Source: UBA1858 sp964636225 (lineage in GTDB: Bacteria > Pseudomonadota > Gammaproteobacteria > UBA4575). From it: a DNA stretch of 64,000 nt. The translations under genes and the position numbers were made by a program. The stretch is from assembly GCA_964636225.1 (NCBI GenBank), contig CAZWQM010000003.1:62001-126000 (forward strand), read 5' to 3'. Every line of letters starts with the position of its first letter. The first letter of the stretch is position 1. The notes under the pieces are model-generated. The model did not search any database, was not told the origin of the DNA, and saw only the letters and a list, made by a program, of their open reading frames with translations. Shown here in pieces: positions 17,674-27,737 of this stretch.

Positions 17674-18432
17674 TCAGGCGGGATTAATTTCATCAAAAAA
17701 ACGCGCCTGTAAGCCAAATTTTTGCACCAAATGTTCCGCCAACGCCTGTACCCCGTATCGCTCCGTGGCATGATGTCCCGCCGCAATGAAGTGAATCCCG
17801 CATTCTCTAGCAATATGTACAGTTTGTTCGGAAATTTCGCCAGTCAAATAGACATCTGCATCACTTTCTACGGCATCACTAATCATGTGTTGCGCGCCGC
17901 CCGTACACCAGGCAATTCGCTGCACTTTTTCCGGACCTGTATTGATATGTATCACTTCGCGCTTCAGAAGCTGTGAGCACTGAGCGACGAATTGGTTTAT
18001 CTCCATCCTTGTATCCAGTAAACCCACATTGCCCACTGAGTTCTTGCTGAATTTCTGAAGTGGCTCAACATTCAAAATGTTTAGTTTTTGAGCAATTTGG
18101 GCATTATTGCCGACTTCGGGATGCGCATCCAAAGGCAAATGGTAGGCTAACAGACTCATATCGCTTGCCAACAAGGCTTTCAGGCGCTGCTGCTTCATTC
18201 CTACTATGGCCGCCGGCTCATTCTTCCAGAAGTACCCGTGATGTACGAGAAGACAGTCTGCACCCCACTGCGCAGCCTGCTGGATGACTGCCAGACTGGC
18301 GGTGACGGCACTGGCAATTTTACTTATTTGCATTTTACCTTGAACCTGAAGGCCGTTCGGACAGTAATCGTTAAAATTACTGACGTGTAGATAGTCATTC
18401 GTGTAATCCGTTATTTCAGTTAAAGTTAGCAT
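17674..18432 (-). CDS. Nif3-like dinuclear metal centre protein (YbgI family)
   Basis: A 252-residue Nif3/YbgI family protein, known to form hexameric toroids with a dinuclear metal site. Candidate ligands are in LLVHHGYFW (near residues 60-70), DAHPEVGNN and the C-terminal GHHATERYG. In E. coli the family member has been linked to GTP cyclohydrolase I-like or hydrolase roles, not firmly settled. It is transcribed towards petABC and divergently from degS. Confidence 0.92.
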   Translation of the reverse strand: MLTLTEITDYTNDYLHVSNFNDYCPNGLQVQGKMQISKIASAVTASLAVIQQAAQWGADCLLVHHGYFWKNEPAAIVGMKQQRLKALLASDMSLLAYHLPLDAHPEVGNNAQIAQKLNILNVEPLQKFSKNSVGNVGLLDTRMEINQFVAQCSQLLKREVIHINTGPEKVQRIAWCTGGAQHMISDAVESDADVYLTGEISEQTVHIARECGIHFIAAGHHATERYGVQALAEHLVQKFGLQARFFDEINPA

Positions 18433-18517
18433 AGGTTTTTATGGCACAAATTTCTGTCAACATAATAGCAAGAGTGTCTACTGACGTCAGGCACAACGCA
18501 TGGTAGTGTAGCGCTTA

Positions 18518-19669
18518 ATGATACCCCGCAGATTTTTGTTTTTTTTAGTTCAATCGGTTGCCATAGGAATAATCGCGGCAGCCATATTGATATTCCTGCT
18601 ACCAAATAACTGGCTTAAATCAGCTTCGTCTGATGCCAACTCGCCGACCACTGCAGGGACCACATCAGGTCCCTTCTCATATGCAGATGCTGTTGCCAAA
18701 GCCGCCCCTGCAGTCGTCAATATCTACACCAAAAAACTGGTACTAGGGACACGTCAATTTTCCTCCACCAACCCTCAGCTGGAACGCATGCTGAGAAATA
18801 TGTATGGCAGAAAGCTGGATCGTACAGTCACCAGTTTGGGTTCCGGAGTTATAGTCACCGCTGAAGGCCACATACTGACAAATAATCATGTCATCGAAAA
18901 TGCGGAAGAAATTGAAGTTTTTCTACGCGATGGCCGGCAATTGAATGCAACCGTAGTGGGCGCGGATCCTGAAACCGATCTGGCCGTACTGCAAATTCCC
19001 TCTACAGACGTTCCGCTGATTGAATTTGGTACCTCTCGACCTCTCGCTGTGGGAGATGTGGTGCTTGCCATAGGCAACCCTTTTGGCTTGGGACAAACCG
19101 TCTCACAAGGAATTATCAGTGCAACAGGAAGAAACCAGTTGGGAGTCAACGTGTTTGAAAATTATATTCAAACAGATGCTGCCATTAATCCTGGCAATTC
19201 AGGTGGCGCTCTGGTGAATGCCAAGGGTGAACTAATCGGTGTTAACACTATCACTTCGTCAAAAAATGGCTCATCAGTAGGCATTGGTTTTGCCATTCCG
19301 ATTGTGTTGGCCAAAGAAGTGATGACCCATATGATTAAGTATGGCCGCGTCCTGCGGGGATGGATTGGCGTGCGTATACAGAACATATCCCCTCAATTAT
19401 CAGAATCTTTTGGTTTGACTGACAGTGAAGGCGTCCTGGTTTCAGGTATTGTACGTGGAAGTCCAGCTCATACTGCGGGCCTGTACCCGGGTGATATTAT
19501 TATCTCCATGAATGACCAAATCATCACGGATGAACGCCAAGTCTTGAATGAAGTGATTCGCTACAGTCTGCAGCAAAAAATTAATGTCACAGGTATACGC
19601 AATGGAGAATTGATGAAATGGGTCGTCGAGGTAGGACAACGTCCTATTTATGGGGCGCAGACTTATTAA
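18518..19669 (+). CDS. degS: DegS/AlgW-type membrane-anchored periplasmic serine protease
   Basis: A 383-residue S1C protease with a single N-terminal transmembrane anchor (about 8-29), trypsin-like domain and one PDZ domain (about 280-370). The catalytic triad is His124 (TNNHVI), Asp154 (ETDLAV) and Ser228 (GNSGGAL). One PDZ and an uncleaved anchor distinguish DegS/AlgW from DegP/DegQ. The family cleaves the anti-sigma factor RseA/MucA on envelope stress; the cognate sigma system is not in the window. Confidence 0.92.
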   Translation: MIPRRFLFFLVQSVAIGIIAAAILIFLLPNNWLKSASSDANSPTTAGTTSGPFSYADAVAKAAPAVVNIYTKKLVLGTRQFSSTNPQLERMLRNMYGRKLDRTVTSLGSGVIVTAEGHILTNNHVIENAEEIEVFLRDGRQLNATVVGADPETDLAVLQIPSTDVPLIEFGTSRPLAVGDVVLAIGNPFGLGQTVSQGIISATGRNQLGVNVFENYIQTDAAINPGNSGGALVNAKGELIGVNTITSSKNGSSVGIGFAIPIVLAKEVMTHMIKYGRVLRGWIGVRIQNISPQLSESFGLTDSEGVLVSGIVRGSPAHTAGLYPGDIIISMNDQIITDERQVLNEVIRYSLQQKINVTGIRNGELMKWVVEVGQRPIYGAQTY

Positions 19670-19769
19670 ATATCCCAATACATTTCATATAATATATCAA
19701 CCCGTATGTCGCAAGAGTAGACTTGAATGAAAACTTATCGCCTGCGTTGCAGTCATACTCATCACCCAA

Positions 19770-20318
19770 ATGAATACATTACATAATATAAACCTTGCCA
19801 TGACCGCCAGATTATTCAATTCCGCACTCGCTGTGCTCATTTTATTAAGTTGTTATGCCACTGTAAGCTTTGCAAAATCCCCCGCCCGGGTTATTGCCGG
19901 CTGGGCGGAAAAAGTACGAGTTGAAAACCATCCTTATGACATCAAGGCAAAATTGGATACGGGAGCCAAAACCTCGTCCATTCATGCGATTGATATCCAG
20001 CCATTCAAGCGAGATGGTGAACGCTGGGCTAAATTCACACTGATACTTAATGATAGTCAAGGCGAGCAACACAAAATTACTTTGGAAAAACCACGCTCAC
20101 GTAAAGCCAGCATAAAAAACCACGATGGTAATAATGATACGCGATATGTTATTGACCTTGAAGTATGCTTTAACGGTCGCAGGTTTACTACGGAATTCAC
20201 ATTGGCAGATCGCAGCGAATACATATACGATATTTTGCTGGGTCGGCAATTCCTTAAAGAGGCTGCGATTATTGATCCTGATAAAACATTTTTAACCCTC
20301 GCCTCGTGCGAGGCATAA
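19770..20318 (+). CDS. Retropepsin-like aspartic (DUF785, 'ATP-dependent zinc protease') protein
   Basis: A 182-residue exported protein with signal peptide (hydrophobic about 15-35, ending SFA; ATG at 19800 is an alternative start). The core begins IAGWAEKVRV and contains the retropepsin-type active-site motif KLDTGAKTSSIHA. YDILLGRQFL is the second family block. It belongs with the next genes to a conserved neighbourhood of protease, transglutaminase-like 7TM protein and RimK-like ligase; a peptide or cell-envelope modification role has been proposed for such neighbourhoods. Confidence 0.85.
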   Translation: MNTLHNINLAMTARLFNSALAVLILLSCYATVSFAKSPARVIAGWAEKVRVENHPYDIKAKLDTGAKTSSIHAIDIQPFKRDGERWAKFTLILNDSQGEQHKITLEKPRSRKASIKNHDGNNDTRYVIDLEVCFNGRRFTTEFTLADRSEYIYDILLGRQFLKEAAIIDPDKTFLTLASCEA

Positions 20319-20365
20319 TAGGCATCTCTTTTTCGGCAGTGGTACAATTTTAATAAAATCATTCT

Positions 20366-21892
20366 ATGCACCGAACCCCTGTAATTTTCTGGTCCGCATT
20401 TTTTATCTTTGTCGGACTGGCTGTGTTTTTACACAAAACGATTCAGCTGGATTTTCCTTTGTCTGCCGATCAGAAAACTGAAGCATGGACGGTACAGGCT
20501 CGCCTTAGTTTTGAAGCCAACAAGCGCAATGTAAAAGCCATGCTTTATATTCCAGACCACACCCCTGGCTTATCAAAACTGGAAGAATATTTTATCTCAG
20601 GGAAATTTGGTTTAAACACAAGTGAGAGCGGTGACAACAAAACCGCAAACTGGGCAATTAGAAAAGCCCAAGGCACCCAAACCCTCTACTACCGTACGAC
20701 AGTTTCCAAATCGGCTAATACTGCTAAATGGAACGCTGTACCCGACTATCCGGCCGCACCACACTTTGCAGAACCCTATGCGACTGCCATCGCTAAAGTC
20801 ATTGAGGATGTTCGTAGCCAGTCTGCGGATACATATACGTTCACCTACGAACTTATCTCCCAACTCAAGTCTTCTGATGCCAATGAAAATATTTCATTGA
20901 TCCGCGGCCTGGCTGACTCGGATCAGGAAATTGCAGATCTGCTGATTGAGCTTCTATCCATTGCCCACATTCCTACTCGTAAACTTTGGGTGATCGCTCT
21001 GGCAGATGCCGTGACTAATGCACATCCGAAAGTACTGATACAGGCTTACAATGGAGACGAATGGATAACCTTTGACCCTAAAGATGGCAGCTCAGGTATA
21101 CCTGCAAATCATTTGGTTTGGAAAGTCGGTGATGACGATTTTTACAAAGTTGAGAATGGGAAAAATGTCAATCTTGAATTCTCGGTAACTAAAACCTACA
21201 TCGAAGTACTGAACGTAGCCAAGCAAAATACGAAACGCTCAAATTCAATGCTTGGCCACTTAACTTTGTTCGCGTTACCGGTACAAAGCCAAAACACCTA
21301 CAGTCTTTTGCTAATGGTTCCACTGGGAGCCATGCTGGTGGTATTCATGCGCGCATTTGTTGGTGTACAAACATTTGGCACGTTCATGCCTATCTTAATC
21401 GCTGTCGCATTCCGTGAAACTCAATTACTCTGGGGCATTATACTTTTCACTGGAATTGTCTTTGTAGGGTTGCTAATCCGCTTCTACCTGGAGCATCTGC
21501 GCTTGCTACTGATTCCCAGACTGGCGGTTATTTTAGTCGTTGTTGTTACACTAATGTTAATCATCAGTTTTATAACCAGACAACTGGGCGTGGAGAGACT
21601 GCTTTCTGTTTCTTTATTCCCAATGGTTATTATGGCCATGACTATTGAACGCATGTCTATATCCTGGGAAGAAAATGGAGCACAGGCCGCGCTTTTTCAG
21701 GGCCTGGGCAGTTTGATTGTCGCCTGCTTTGGTTATCTATTAATGACCAACGAGCATCTTTCTTACCTGATGTTTGTATTCCCTGAATTGTTATTCGTGA
21801 TATTGGGTATTTGTCTAATGATGGGACGTTATACAGGTTATCGACTCAACGAGCTGTACCGTTTCCGTGAAATGAAATCGCCGCTTAAGTAG
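20366..21892 (+). CDS. Inactive transglutaminase-like domain fused to 7TM region
   Basis: A 508-residue membrane protein: N-terminal transmembrane helix (about 7-26), a large extracytoplasmic region (about 30-300) with a transglutaminase-like part (IPTRKLWVIALADAVTNAHPKVLIQAYNGDEWITFDP), then seven predicted transmembrane helices (about 310-490). A catalytic Cys in the usual place is not evident, consistent with the 'inactive transglutaminase' description. It probably presents or binds the peptide product of the adjacent ligase (inference). Six bp separate it from the ligase gene. Confidence 0.85.
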   Translation: MHRTPVIFWSAFFIFVGLAVFLHKTIQLDFPLSADQKTEAWTVQARLSFEANKRNVKAMLYIPDHTPGLSKLEEYFISGKFGLNTSESGDNKTANWAIRKAQGTQTLYYRTTVSKSANTAKWNAVPDYPAAPHFAEPYATAIAKVIEDVRSQSADTYTFTYELISQLKSSDANENISLIRGLADSDQEIADLLIELLSIAHIPTRKLWVIALADAVTNAHPKVLIQAYNGDEWITFDPKDGSSGIPANHLVWKVGDDDFYKVENGKNVNLEFSVTKTYIEVLNVAKQNTKRSNSMLGHLTLFALPVQSQNTYSLLLMVPLGAMLVVFMRAFVGVQTFGTFMPILIAVAFRETQLLWGIILFTGIVFVGLLIRFYLEHLRLLLIPRLAVILVVVVTLMLIISFITRQLGVERLLSVSLFPMVIMAMTIERMSISWEENGAQAALFQGLGSLIVACFGYLLMTNEHLSYLMFVFPELLFVILGICLMMGRYTGYRLNELYRFREMKSPLK

Positions 21893-21898
21893 TTATAC

Positions 21899-22840
21899 AT
21901 GTTAGCTTTCATCAGCCCCAAGCAACTTCGCAGACAAGGTGTACTTGGCATTAACCAACGCAATACTGATTACATAATGCGTTATAATCCACGTCATTTA
22001 TATCCTCTGGTTGATGACAAACTCACAACTAAAAGTCTGGCTATCAAAGCAGGCATAGAAGTGCCCAGGCTTTACGCCACGATAGAAATCAACCATGAAA
22101 TAAACACGCTGAATTCATTACTGGAACAGCACACTGAGTTTGTTATCAAACCAGCACATGGCAGTGGGGGTAATGGAATCTTAGTGCTAGGCGGAAGAAC
22201 AGGTAAATTTTATAAAACCGCGAGCGGCAATTTAATTACTCTGGATTACATCAAACACTATGTCTCCAATATTTTATCCGGCATGTACAGCCTTGGTGGG
22301 CTTCCGGATAAAGCCTTTTTGGAATATCGCGTTCAATTTGACCCAATATTTAAAAAAGTCAGCTTTAAGGGTGTACCCGATATTCGCATAATTGTTTTTC
22401 AGGGGGTCCCTGTATGCGCCATGATTCGTTTACCCACCAGCAAGTCGGGTGGCAAGGCAAATTTACATCAGGGCGCGATTGGCGTCGGGATTAATCTGTC
22501 CACTGGCCATACCACACATGCCGTAGTGTCTAATAACTCAATCGGTACACATCCTGATACTGGACATACGATTACCGATCTTCAAATCCCTAAATGGGAA
22601 AAAATTCTGGAAATCGCAATAAAATGTGCGGATACAGTCGGGCTGGGTTATCTTGGCGTAGATCTAGTTCTGGATAAAACACTCGGCCCGTTAATGCTGG
22701 AGCTGAATGCCAGACCCGGATTAAACATTCAACTGGCGAATCAGCAGGGCTTACTTGGAAAACTAAGACAAATTGAACAACTAAATCGAATACCACGCGA
22801 TCCAAGTGAAAGAATTGCCTTGTCCAAATCGTTAACTTAA
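21899..22840 (+). CDS. RimK-related alpha-L-glutamate ligase-like ATP-grasp protein
   Basis: A 313-residue cytoplasmic ATP-grasp ligase of the RimK-related group. FVIKPAHGSGGNGILVLGG (about 80-98) is the ATP-binding lysine/glycine-rich loop, and GYLGVDLVLDKTLGPLMLELNARPGLNIQLAN near 258-290 provides metal-binding Asp, Glu and Asn plus the ELNARPG motif. Relatives add glutamate to acceptor amines, but this branch has no established substrate. It is followed 10 bp later by a broken M14-like deacylase gene. Confidence 0.88.
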   Translation: MLAFISPKQLRRQGVLGINQRNTDYIMRYNPRHLYPLVDDKLTTKSLAIKAGIEVPRLYATIEINHEINTLNSLLEQHTEFVIKPAHGSGGNGILVLGGRTGKFYKTASGNLITLDYIKHYVSNILSGMYSLGGLPDKAFLEYRVQFDPIFKKVSFKGVPDIRIIVFQGVPVCAMIRLPTSKSGGKANLHQGAIGVGINLSTGHTTHAVVSNNSIGTHPDTGHTITDLQIPKWEKILEIAIKCADTVGLGYLGVDLVLDKTLGPLMLELNARPGLNIQLANQQGLLGKLRQIEQLNRIPRDPSERIALSKSLT

Positions 22841-22849
22841 CTCAAAAGT

Positions 22850-24226
22850 ATGCGGGACAGATTACTACATAAAACACTTGTCACTATACTCGTCAGTATT
22901 GTGAGCTTGTCAGCATATTCGTTAAGCCATGCTGATGAAGCATCCGATAGCACAACAGTTGAAAGCACACCTTCATCTAAAGTCGATCAGCCCGTTATTG
23001 CACCCAATATAGATCTGCATGAAGTCGCCCCTCTTCCTGCACCAGTTCCAGAATTAATACCGGACCCCAATACTGACATTGAAATACCTGCTTCCACGCA
23101 AGATCATTTAGATAGCGACGAAGCCACTTCGCCTTCACAGGCTGCCAATTTGAATACAGAAGATAATCCCAAGCAGCCAGCCACGCCTAAAACCAAAACG
23201 CCCAAGAAGCTTGTTATTCTGGGTTCAGAAGTTCCGGTGAATTCATCCGCACGCCTGGTCTAGTCGCCACAAATCACTATTTCTGGCTTGGCCTAACCTA
23301 CTCCTATTCTGGTCATTCATGGCGCAGAGCCAGGCCCGACTGTTTGCCTGACCAGCGCAATACATGGTGATGAACTAAATGGTATAGAAGTTGTTCGACG
23401 TGTCATGTACGATATTAACCCGAGCAAGCTTTCTGGCACGCTGATTGGTGTTCCGATTGTCAATCTTCAGGGCTTTCAGCGCTCTTCCCGCTATTTATTT
23501 GATCGCCGTGATTTAAATCGCTTTTTCCCGGGAGATCCAAACGGCAGTCTGGCTTCCAGAATCGCTTATTCATTTTTTCACAAAGTCATCGCTCACTGTG
23601 ATTATCTTATTGATATTCATGCCGGTTCTTTTCGAAGAAATAATCTTCCACAAATTCGCGCTAATATGAGTGACCCTGAAGTTGCAAAATTTGTCGGCTC
23701 CTTTGACAAAATTGCTGTTGTTCATCATCCGGGAAATTCAGGCATGCTGCGTACCGAAGCGAACAATGCAAATATTGTTGCCATCACCATGGAGCTGGGC
23801 GAGTCTTTACGCATACAGAAGAAGCAGATTGAGGCTGGTACTCACAGTATTAACAGCCTGCTGGATAAACCGGAGATGTATCCACGCAGTTTTATTTGGG
23901 GAGAACCCAAACCGGCCTACTATGAATCGCTTTGGTTACGCGCGGAAAGTGGCGGCATTCTATTTAGCGAAATAAGTCTGGGTGACCGTGTTTCAAAAGG
24001 AGATATTATCGGGATGGTGACCGACCCGATTACCAATCAAAGCACCAATCTGATATCACCGGTTAATGGAAACATCATCGGCATGGCAGTGAACCAAGTG
24101 GTGATTCCCGGTTTTGCTGCTTACCATATTGGCATTGCCTCGACACAGGAAGCTATGACTAAAGTTGAGACAGATCAGATTCCTGTGGATATTGGTGATG
24201 ACGGTGAAATAATCGACCCGGAGTAA
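22850..24226 (+). pseudogene. Succinylglutamate desuccinylase/aspartoacylase-family (M14-like) gene with two nonsense codons
   Basis: One uninterrupted frame of 459 codons except for TAG at 23261-23263 and TAA at 23294-23296. The first part (22850-23260) encodes a signal peptide, a Pro/Glu/Thr-rich spacer and a LVILGSEVPVNSSARL block; the region after the stops carries the zinc motif HGDELNGIE and the catalytic-domain body. The stops fit TGG to TAG and CAA to TAA transitions. No in-frame ATG, GTG or TTG exists between the second stop and 23405, so re-initiation there would lose the zinc HxxE. Completes the protease/7TM/ligase neighbourhood; probably inactive. Confidence 0.85.
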
Positions 24227-24244
24227 ACCTGCTGTATTTAATAA

Positions 24245-25321
24245 TTATGCCTGAAGCGAATGAATCAGCGCATCACAAAATATTTTATTTTCACCTTTGG
24301 AACCCACAGTCACGCGCAAACACTGTTCTAGCCCCAGTTGTTTGCTGACATTCTTAATCAGAACTTTCTGTGCCATTAATTTATTAAATACTTCATCTGT
24401 ATCCCTTTGCAGCACTTTGAATAAAATAAAATTAGCATCAGACACATAAGGTTTCACACCTTGAATAGCGGACAAATCTGCAAACAGCGAACCGCGTAAT
24501 AATCGAATGCTTTCTGCTTGCTCAGCAAATAAAACGTAATTATCCAAAGCAAATTCTATGGTGAGCTGTGTAAGCTGGTTAATATTATATGGCAGGCGAA
24601 TTTTATTCAGTTGCGAAATAATGTCAGCACTTCCAGTTAACCAGCCAAAACGAATAGCTGCCAAACCGATTTTAGAGGCAGTTCTGAGTAACAGCATATT
24701 ACTGTGTTGTGGAAGATCTTCTACAAAACTGTCTTTGGCAAAAGGACCATAAGCTTCATCTATAACTACAAAACCCTGGCTTTTATCGAGCAGGATTTCT
24801 ATATCGTTTCTGTTCCATAAATTACCGGTTGGGTTATTTGGATACGCGAGAAAAATCAAAGCTGGATCATATTGTTCGATCGCTGCCAACATCTTACTAA
24901 GATCCAGTTCGAAGTTTTCATCCAGTGGTACAACATGACAGTCAATACCAACCATGTCGGCAATCATTTGATACATCGAAAAGCTGGGAGAGACTGTTAA
25001 TATACATGCCCCCGGTTTGGCAATCGCCATCACCATTAGCTGTATAAGCTCATCCGAACCATTACCCAACAGCAAATCGCTATTATCCTTTGGGCCAAAT
25101 TGATTCTTGAGTTTTTGCTTGATCAGCTGCGGATTGGGTTCCGGATAGCGGTTAAGCTGAGCATGATTGATTTTATCCAACCATTTGGTTTGCATTTCAA
25201 CCGGCCAGGTAAAAGGATTTTCCATGGCATCCAGTTTTACAAATCCGGTGGCATCCGGAACAGCATAGGCTTGTAGTTGTGTGACTTCCGGACGTATCCG
25301 GGAAAGGACATCACCTTTCAT
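24245..25321 (-). CDS. hisC: Histidinol-phosphate aminotransferase
   Basis: A 358-residue fold-type I PLP aminotransferase for histidine synthesis (imidazole-acetol phosphate to histidinol phosphate). NNPTGN at 162-167, VIDEAYG at 187-193 (PLP-contacting Asp188, Tyr191) and the Schiff-base Lys217 in TASKIGLA are visible. It follows hisD after 5 bp on the same strand. Confidence 0.95.
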   Translation of the reverse strand: MKGDVLSRIRPEVTQLQAYAVPDATGFVKLDAMENPFTWPVEMQTKWLDKINHAQLNRYPEPNPQLIKQKLKNQFGPKDNSDLLLGNGSDELIQLMVMAIAKPGACILTVSPSFSMYQMIADMVGIDCHVVPLDENFELDLSKMLAAIEQYDPALIFLAYPNNPTGNLWNRNDIEILLDKSQGFVVIDEAYGPFAKDSFVEDLPQHSNMLLLRTASKIGLAAIRFGWLTGSADIISQLNKIRLPYNINQLTQLTIEFALDNYVLFAEQAESIRLLRGSLFADLSAIQGVKPYVSDANFILFKVLQRDTDEVFNKLMAQKVLIKNVSKQLGLEQCLRVTVGSKGENKIFCDALIHSLQA

Positions 25322-25326
25322 AGCGG

Positions 25327-26631
25327 CTATTTTCCCAGGCCTCTGTACTCAGCCGACCTTGCATGCGCAGTTAAACCTTCACTGTGCGCCAGAGTGCTGG
25401 CAACACCGCTGAGTTCAAATGCCCCTTTATCTGAGCAGTTGAGAACAGTCATGCGCTTTTGAAAATCATACACTCCCAATGGTGATGAGAATCTTGCGGT
25501 CCCGCTGGTGGGTAACACATGATTGGGTCCGGCACAGTAATCACCAAAGACTTCCGGAGTATGGTGCCCCATAAAGACGGCTCCTGCATGCTGAATACTT
25601 TCTAATAATGCCTGTGGATCCGAAACTGAAAGTTCCAAATGCTCAGGAGCAACCAGATTGCTAATACGAGCTGCCTGTTCAAGATTATCTACTTTGACAA
25701 AACTGCCAAAAGTATTAACGGCCTGTTCGATTATTTCCGATCGTTCAAGTGTAGACACTAAAGTGTTCATGGCGGCTTCAACTTTGTTCAGCATGTCCTC
25801 TGAAGTAGAAATCAGAGTTATACGTGCCAGAACATCGTGTTCGGCTTGGGAAAAAAGATCCATCGCTATCCATTCGGGATTGGCGGAGTCATCACAGATC
25901 ACCAACACTTCGGATGGACCGGCAATCATATCAATACCGACTTTGCCGAATACCATTCTTTTCGCGGTAGCAACATAGATGTTTCCGGGGCCGACAATTT
26001 TATCTACCGCCGGCACCGTTTCTGTACCATAAGCCAATGCCGCAACAGCTTGTGCACCGCCAATACGAAATACCCTGTCAACACCCGCCACAGCGGCAGC
26101 GGCCAGCACGGTAGAATTTATTTTCCCATCTGGAGTCGGCGCTACCATAATTATCTCGGGCACTCCGGCCACTTTTGCCGGAACTGCATTCATTAACACC
26201 GAAGAAGGATAAGCCGCGGTACCGCCTGGGACATAAATGCCGACCCGGTCTAAAGGTGTCACACGCTGACCCAATACCGAGCCATGTTCATCTTTATACT
26301 CCCATGACTGCAGCTTCTGATGTTGCGCGTAGTCGCTCACACGCGAGTGAGCACGTTGTAGGGCTTCACGTTGATCGGTATCAATAGTGGCTAACGCGGC
26401 ATGCAGTTCGTCCTGTGAAATTTCCAGCTGACTGGCGCTCGTGATGTCCAGACGATCGTACTTATTCGTGTACTCTAATAACGCACTGTCACCATTTGCG
26501 CGAATCTGAGCAATGATATCCTGAACCAGATGGGTGACATCCGATTCATGCTGTGTGTTTGCTTCAAGAAACTCACTAAACTGTTTTTGAAATGATTCCT
26601 GCTGTGAGTTAAAACGTCGAATTGTAAGCAT
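25327..26631 (-). CDS. hisD: Histidinol dehydrogenase
   Basis: A 434-residue zinc enzyme performing the last two oxidations to histidine. Recognised by YVPGGTAAYPSSVLMNAVPAKVAG-type residues near 130, KIVGPGNIYVATAKRMVFG, IAGPSEVLVICD, the zinc-ligand region QAEHD and HVLPTSGTARF. Normal length. It lies between aroG and hisC; aroG separates it from hisG. Confidence 0.96.
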   Translation of the reverse strand: MLTIRRFNSQQESFQKQFSEFLEANTQHESDVTHLVQDIIAQIRANGDSALLEYTNKYDRLDITSASQLEISQDELHAALATIDTDQREALQRAHSRVSDYAQHQKLQSWEYKDEHGSVLGQRVTPLDRVGIYVPGGTAAYPSSVLMNAVPAKVAGVPEIIMVAPTPDGKINSTVLAAAAVAGVDRVFRIGGAQAVAALAYGTETVPAVDKIVGPGNIYVATAKRMVFGKVGIDMIAGPSEVLVICDDSANPEWIAMDLFSQAEHDVLARITLISTSEDMLNKVEAAMNTLVSTLERSEIIEQAVNTFGSFVKVDNLEQAARISNLVAPEHLELSVSDPQALLESIQHAGAVFMGHHTPEVFGDYCAGPNHVLPTSGTARFSSPLGVYDFQKRMTVLNCSDKGAFELSGVASTLAHSEGLTAHARSAEYRGLGK

Positions 26632-26649
26632 ATAAAACCAATGACTGAC

Positions 26650-27723
26650 TTAAGCAGCCGCAGTATCTTTTGCCTGACGTCTCGCCTGAACTGCTTTGGC
26701 AAATTGTTCAAGCAATTTTTCTGTGTCTTCCCAGTTGATACACGCATCCGTCACACTTTGACCATATGTTTCCGCTTTTCCGTTAAGAACATTTTGGCGA
26801 CCTTCTACCAGATTACTTTCCACCATAACACCGAATATTCTTTTCTCACCGGATGACAATTGCTTGCAGATATCTTCTGCCACATCTTTTTGCTTGTCAT
26901 GTTGCTTGAGACTATTGGCGTGACTACAGTCAACCATGACGCGAGGTGACAGATTGGCTTTTTGCAGACTTTCACACGCTTCATTAATGCTGTCCTTATC
27001 GTAATTGGTCGCTTTACCTCCACGTAGAATCACATGGCAATCCGGATTACCCGAGGTTGAAAAAATAGCAGATTTACCTTCCTTGGTGACTGAAAGGAAA
27101 TGATGTGGACGGGTTGCAGACCCAATCGCATCGACGGCGACTTGCAAGCCTCCATCTGTAGCATTTTTGAATCCGACAGGGCAGGACAAACCTGAAGCGA
27201 GTTCTCTGTGTACCTGACTCTCGGTAGTGCGCGCCCCTATCGCACCCCAACTGACCAGATCCGCAACATATTGCGGACTGATCAGATCAAGATATTCCGT
27301 ACCGGCAGGAATGCCCAGGTTATTCAAATCCAGTAATAATTCTCGAGCCAGTCTAAGACCGGTATTGATTTCAAAACTGTCGTCCAGCTTCGGATCGTTA
27401 ATCAAGCCTTTCCAGCCAACTGTAGTACGCGGCTTTTCAAAATATACACGCATGATAATCAGCAGGTCTTTTGACCATTTGTTAATTTGCTTTAGTAAAC
27501 GCTGTGCATAATCACGTGCTGCTTTGGGGTCGTGGATCGAACAGGGCCCCACTACCACAACTAAACGATCATCATCACCTTGAAGAATTTTTTGAATTTC
27601 AGTACGCGCCTGATGGACACAGCTGGAAGCGTCATCTGACATAGGAAATTCTTCCAGCACCTGCAATGGGGTGCTGACTTCTTTCATTTCAATAATTCGC
27701 AGATCGTCAGTTTGGTATCTCAT
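26650..27723 (-). CDS. aroG: DAHP synthase (3-deoxy-7-phosphoheptulonate synthase), class I AroAI-beta type
   Basis: A 357-residue enzyme condensing PEP and erythrose 4-phosphate, first step of the shikimate pathway. Recognised by VVVVGPCSIHD near 55-65, YFEKPRTTVGWKGLINDP, GARTTESQVHRELASGLS-type catalytic region (R, T, E) and VMVDCSHANSLK. Which allosteric amino acid it answers to cannot be read directly. Unusually placed between hisG and hisD. Confidence 0.95.
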   Translation of the reverse strand: MRYQTDDLRIIEMKEVSTPLQVLEEFPMSDDASSCVHQARTEIQKILQGDDDRLVVVVGPCSIHDPKAARDYAQRLLKQINKWSKDLLIIMRVYFEKPRTTVGWKGLINDPKLDDSFEINTGLRLARELLLDLNNLGIPAGTEYLDLISPQYVADLVSWGAIGARTTESQVHRELASGLSCPVGFKNATDGGLQVAVDAIGSATRPHHFLSVTKEGKSAIFSTSGNPDCHVILRGGKATNYDKDSINEACESLQKANLSPRVMVDCSHANSLKQHDKQKDVAEDICKQLSSGEKRIFGVMVESNLVEGRQNVLNGKAETYGQSVTDACINWEDTEKLLEQFAKAVQARRQAKDTAAA

Positions 27724-27737
27724 TCTGTTATTCCTGT

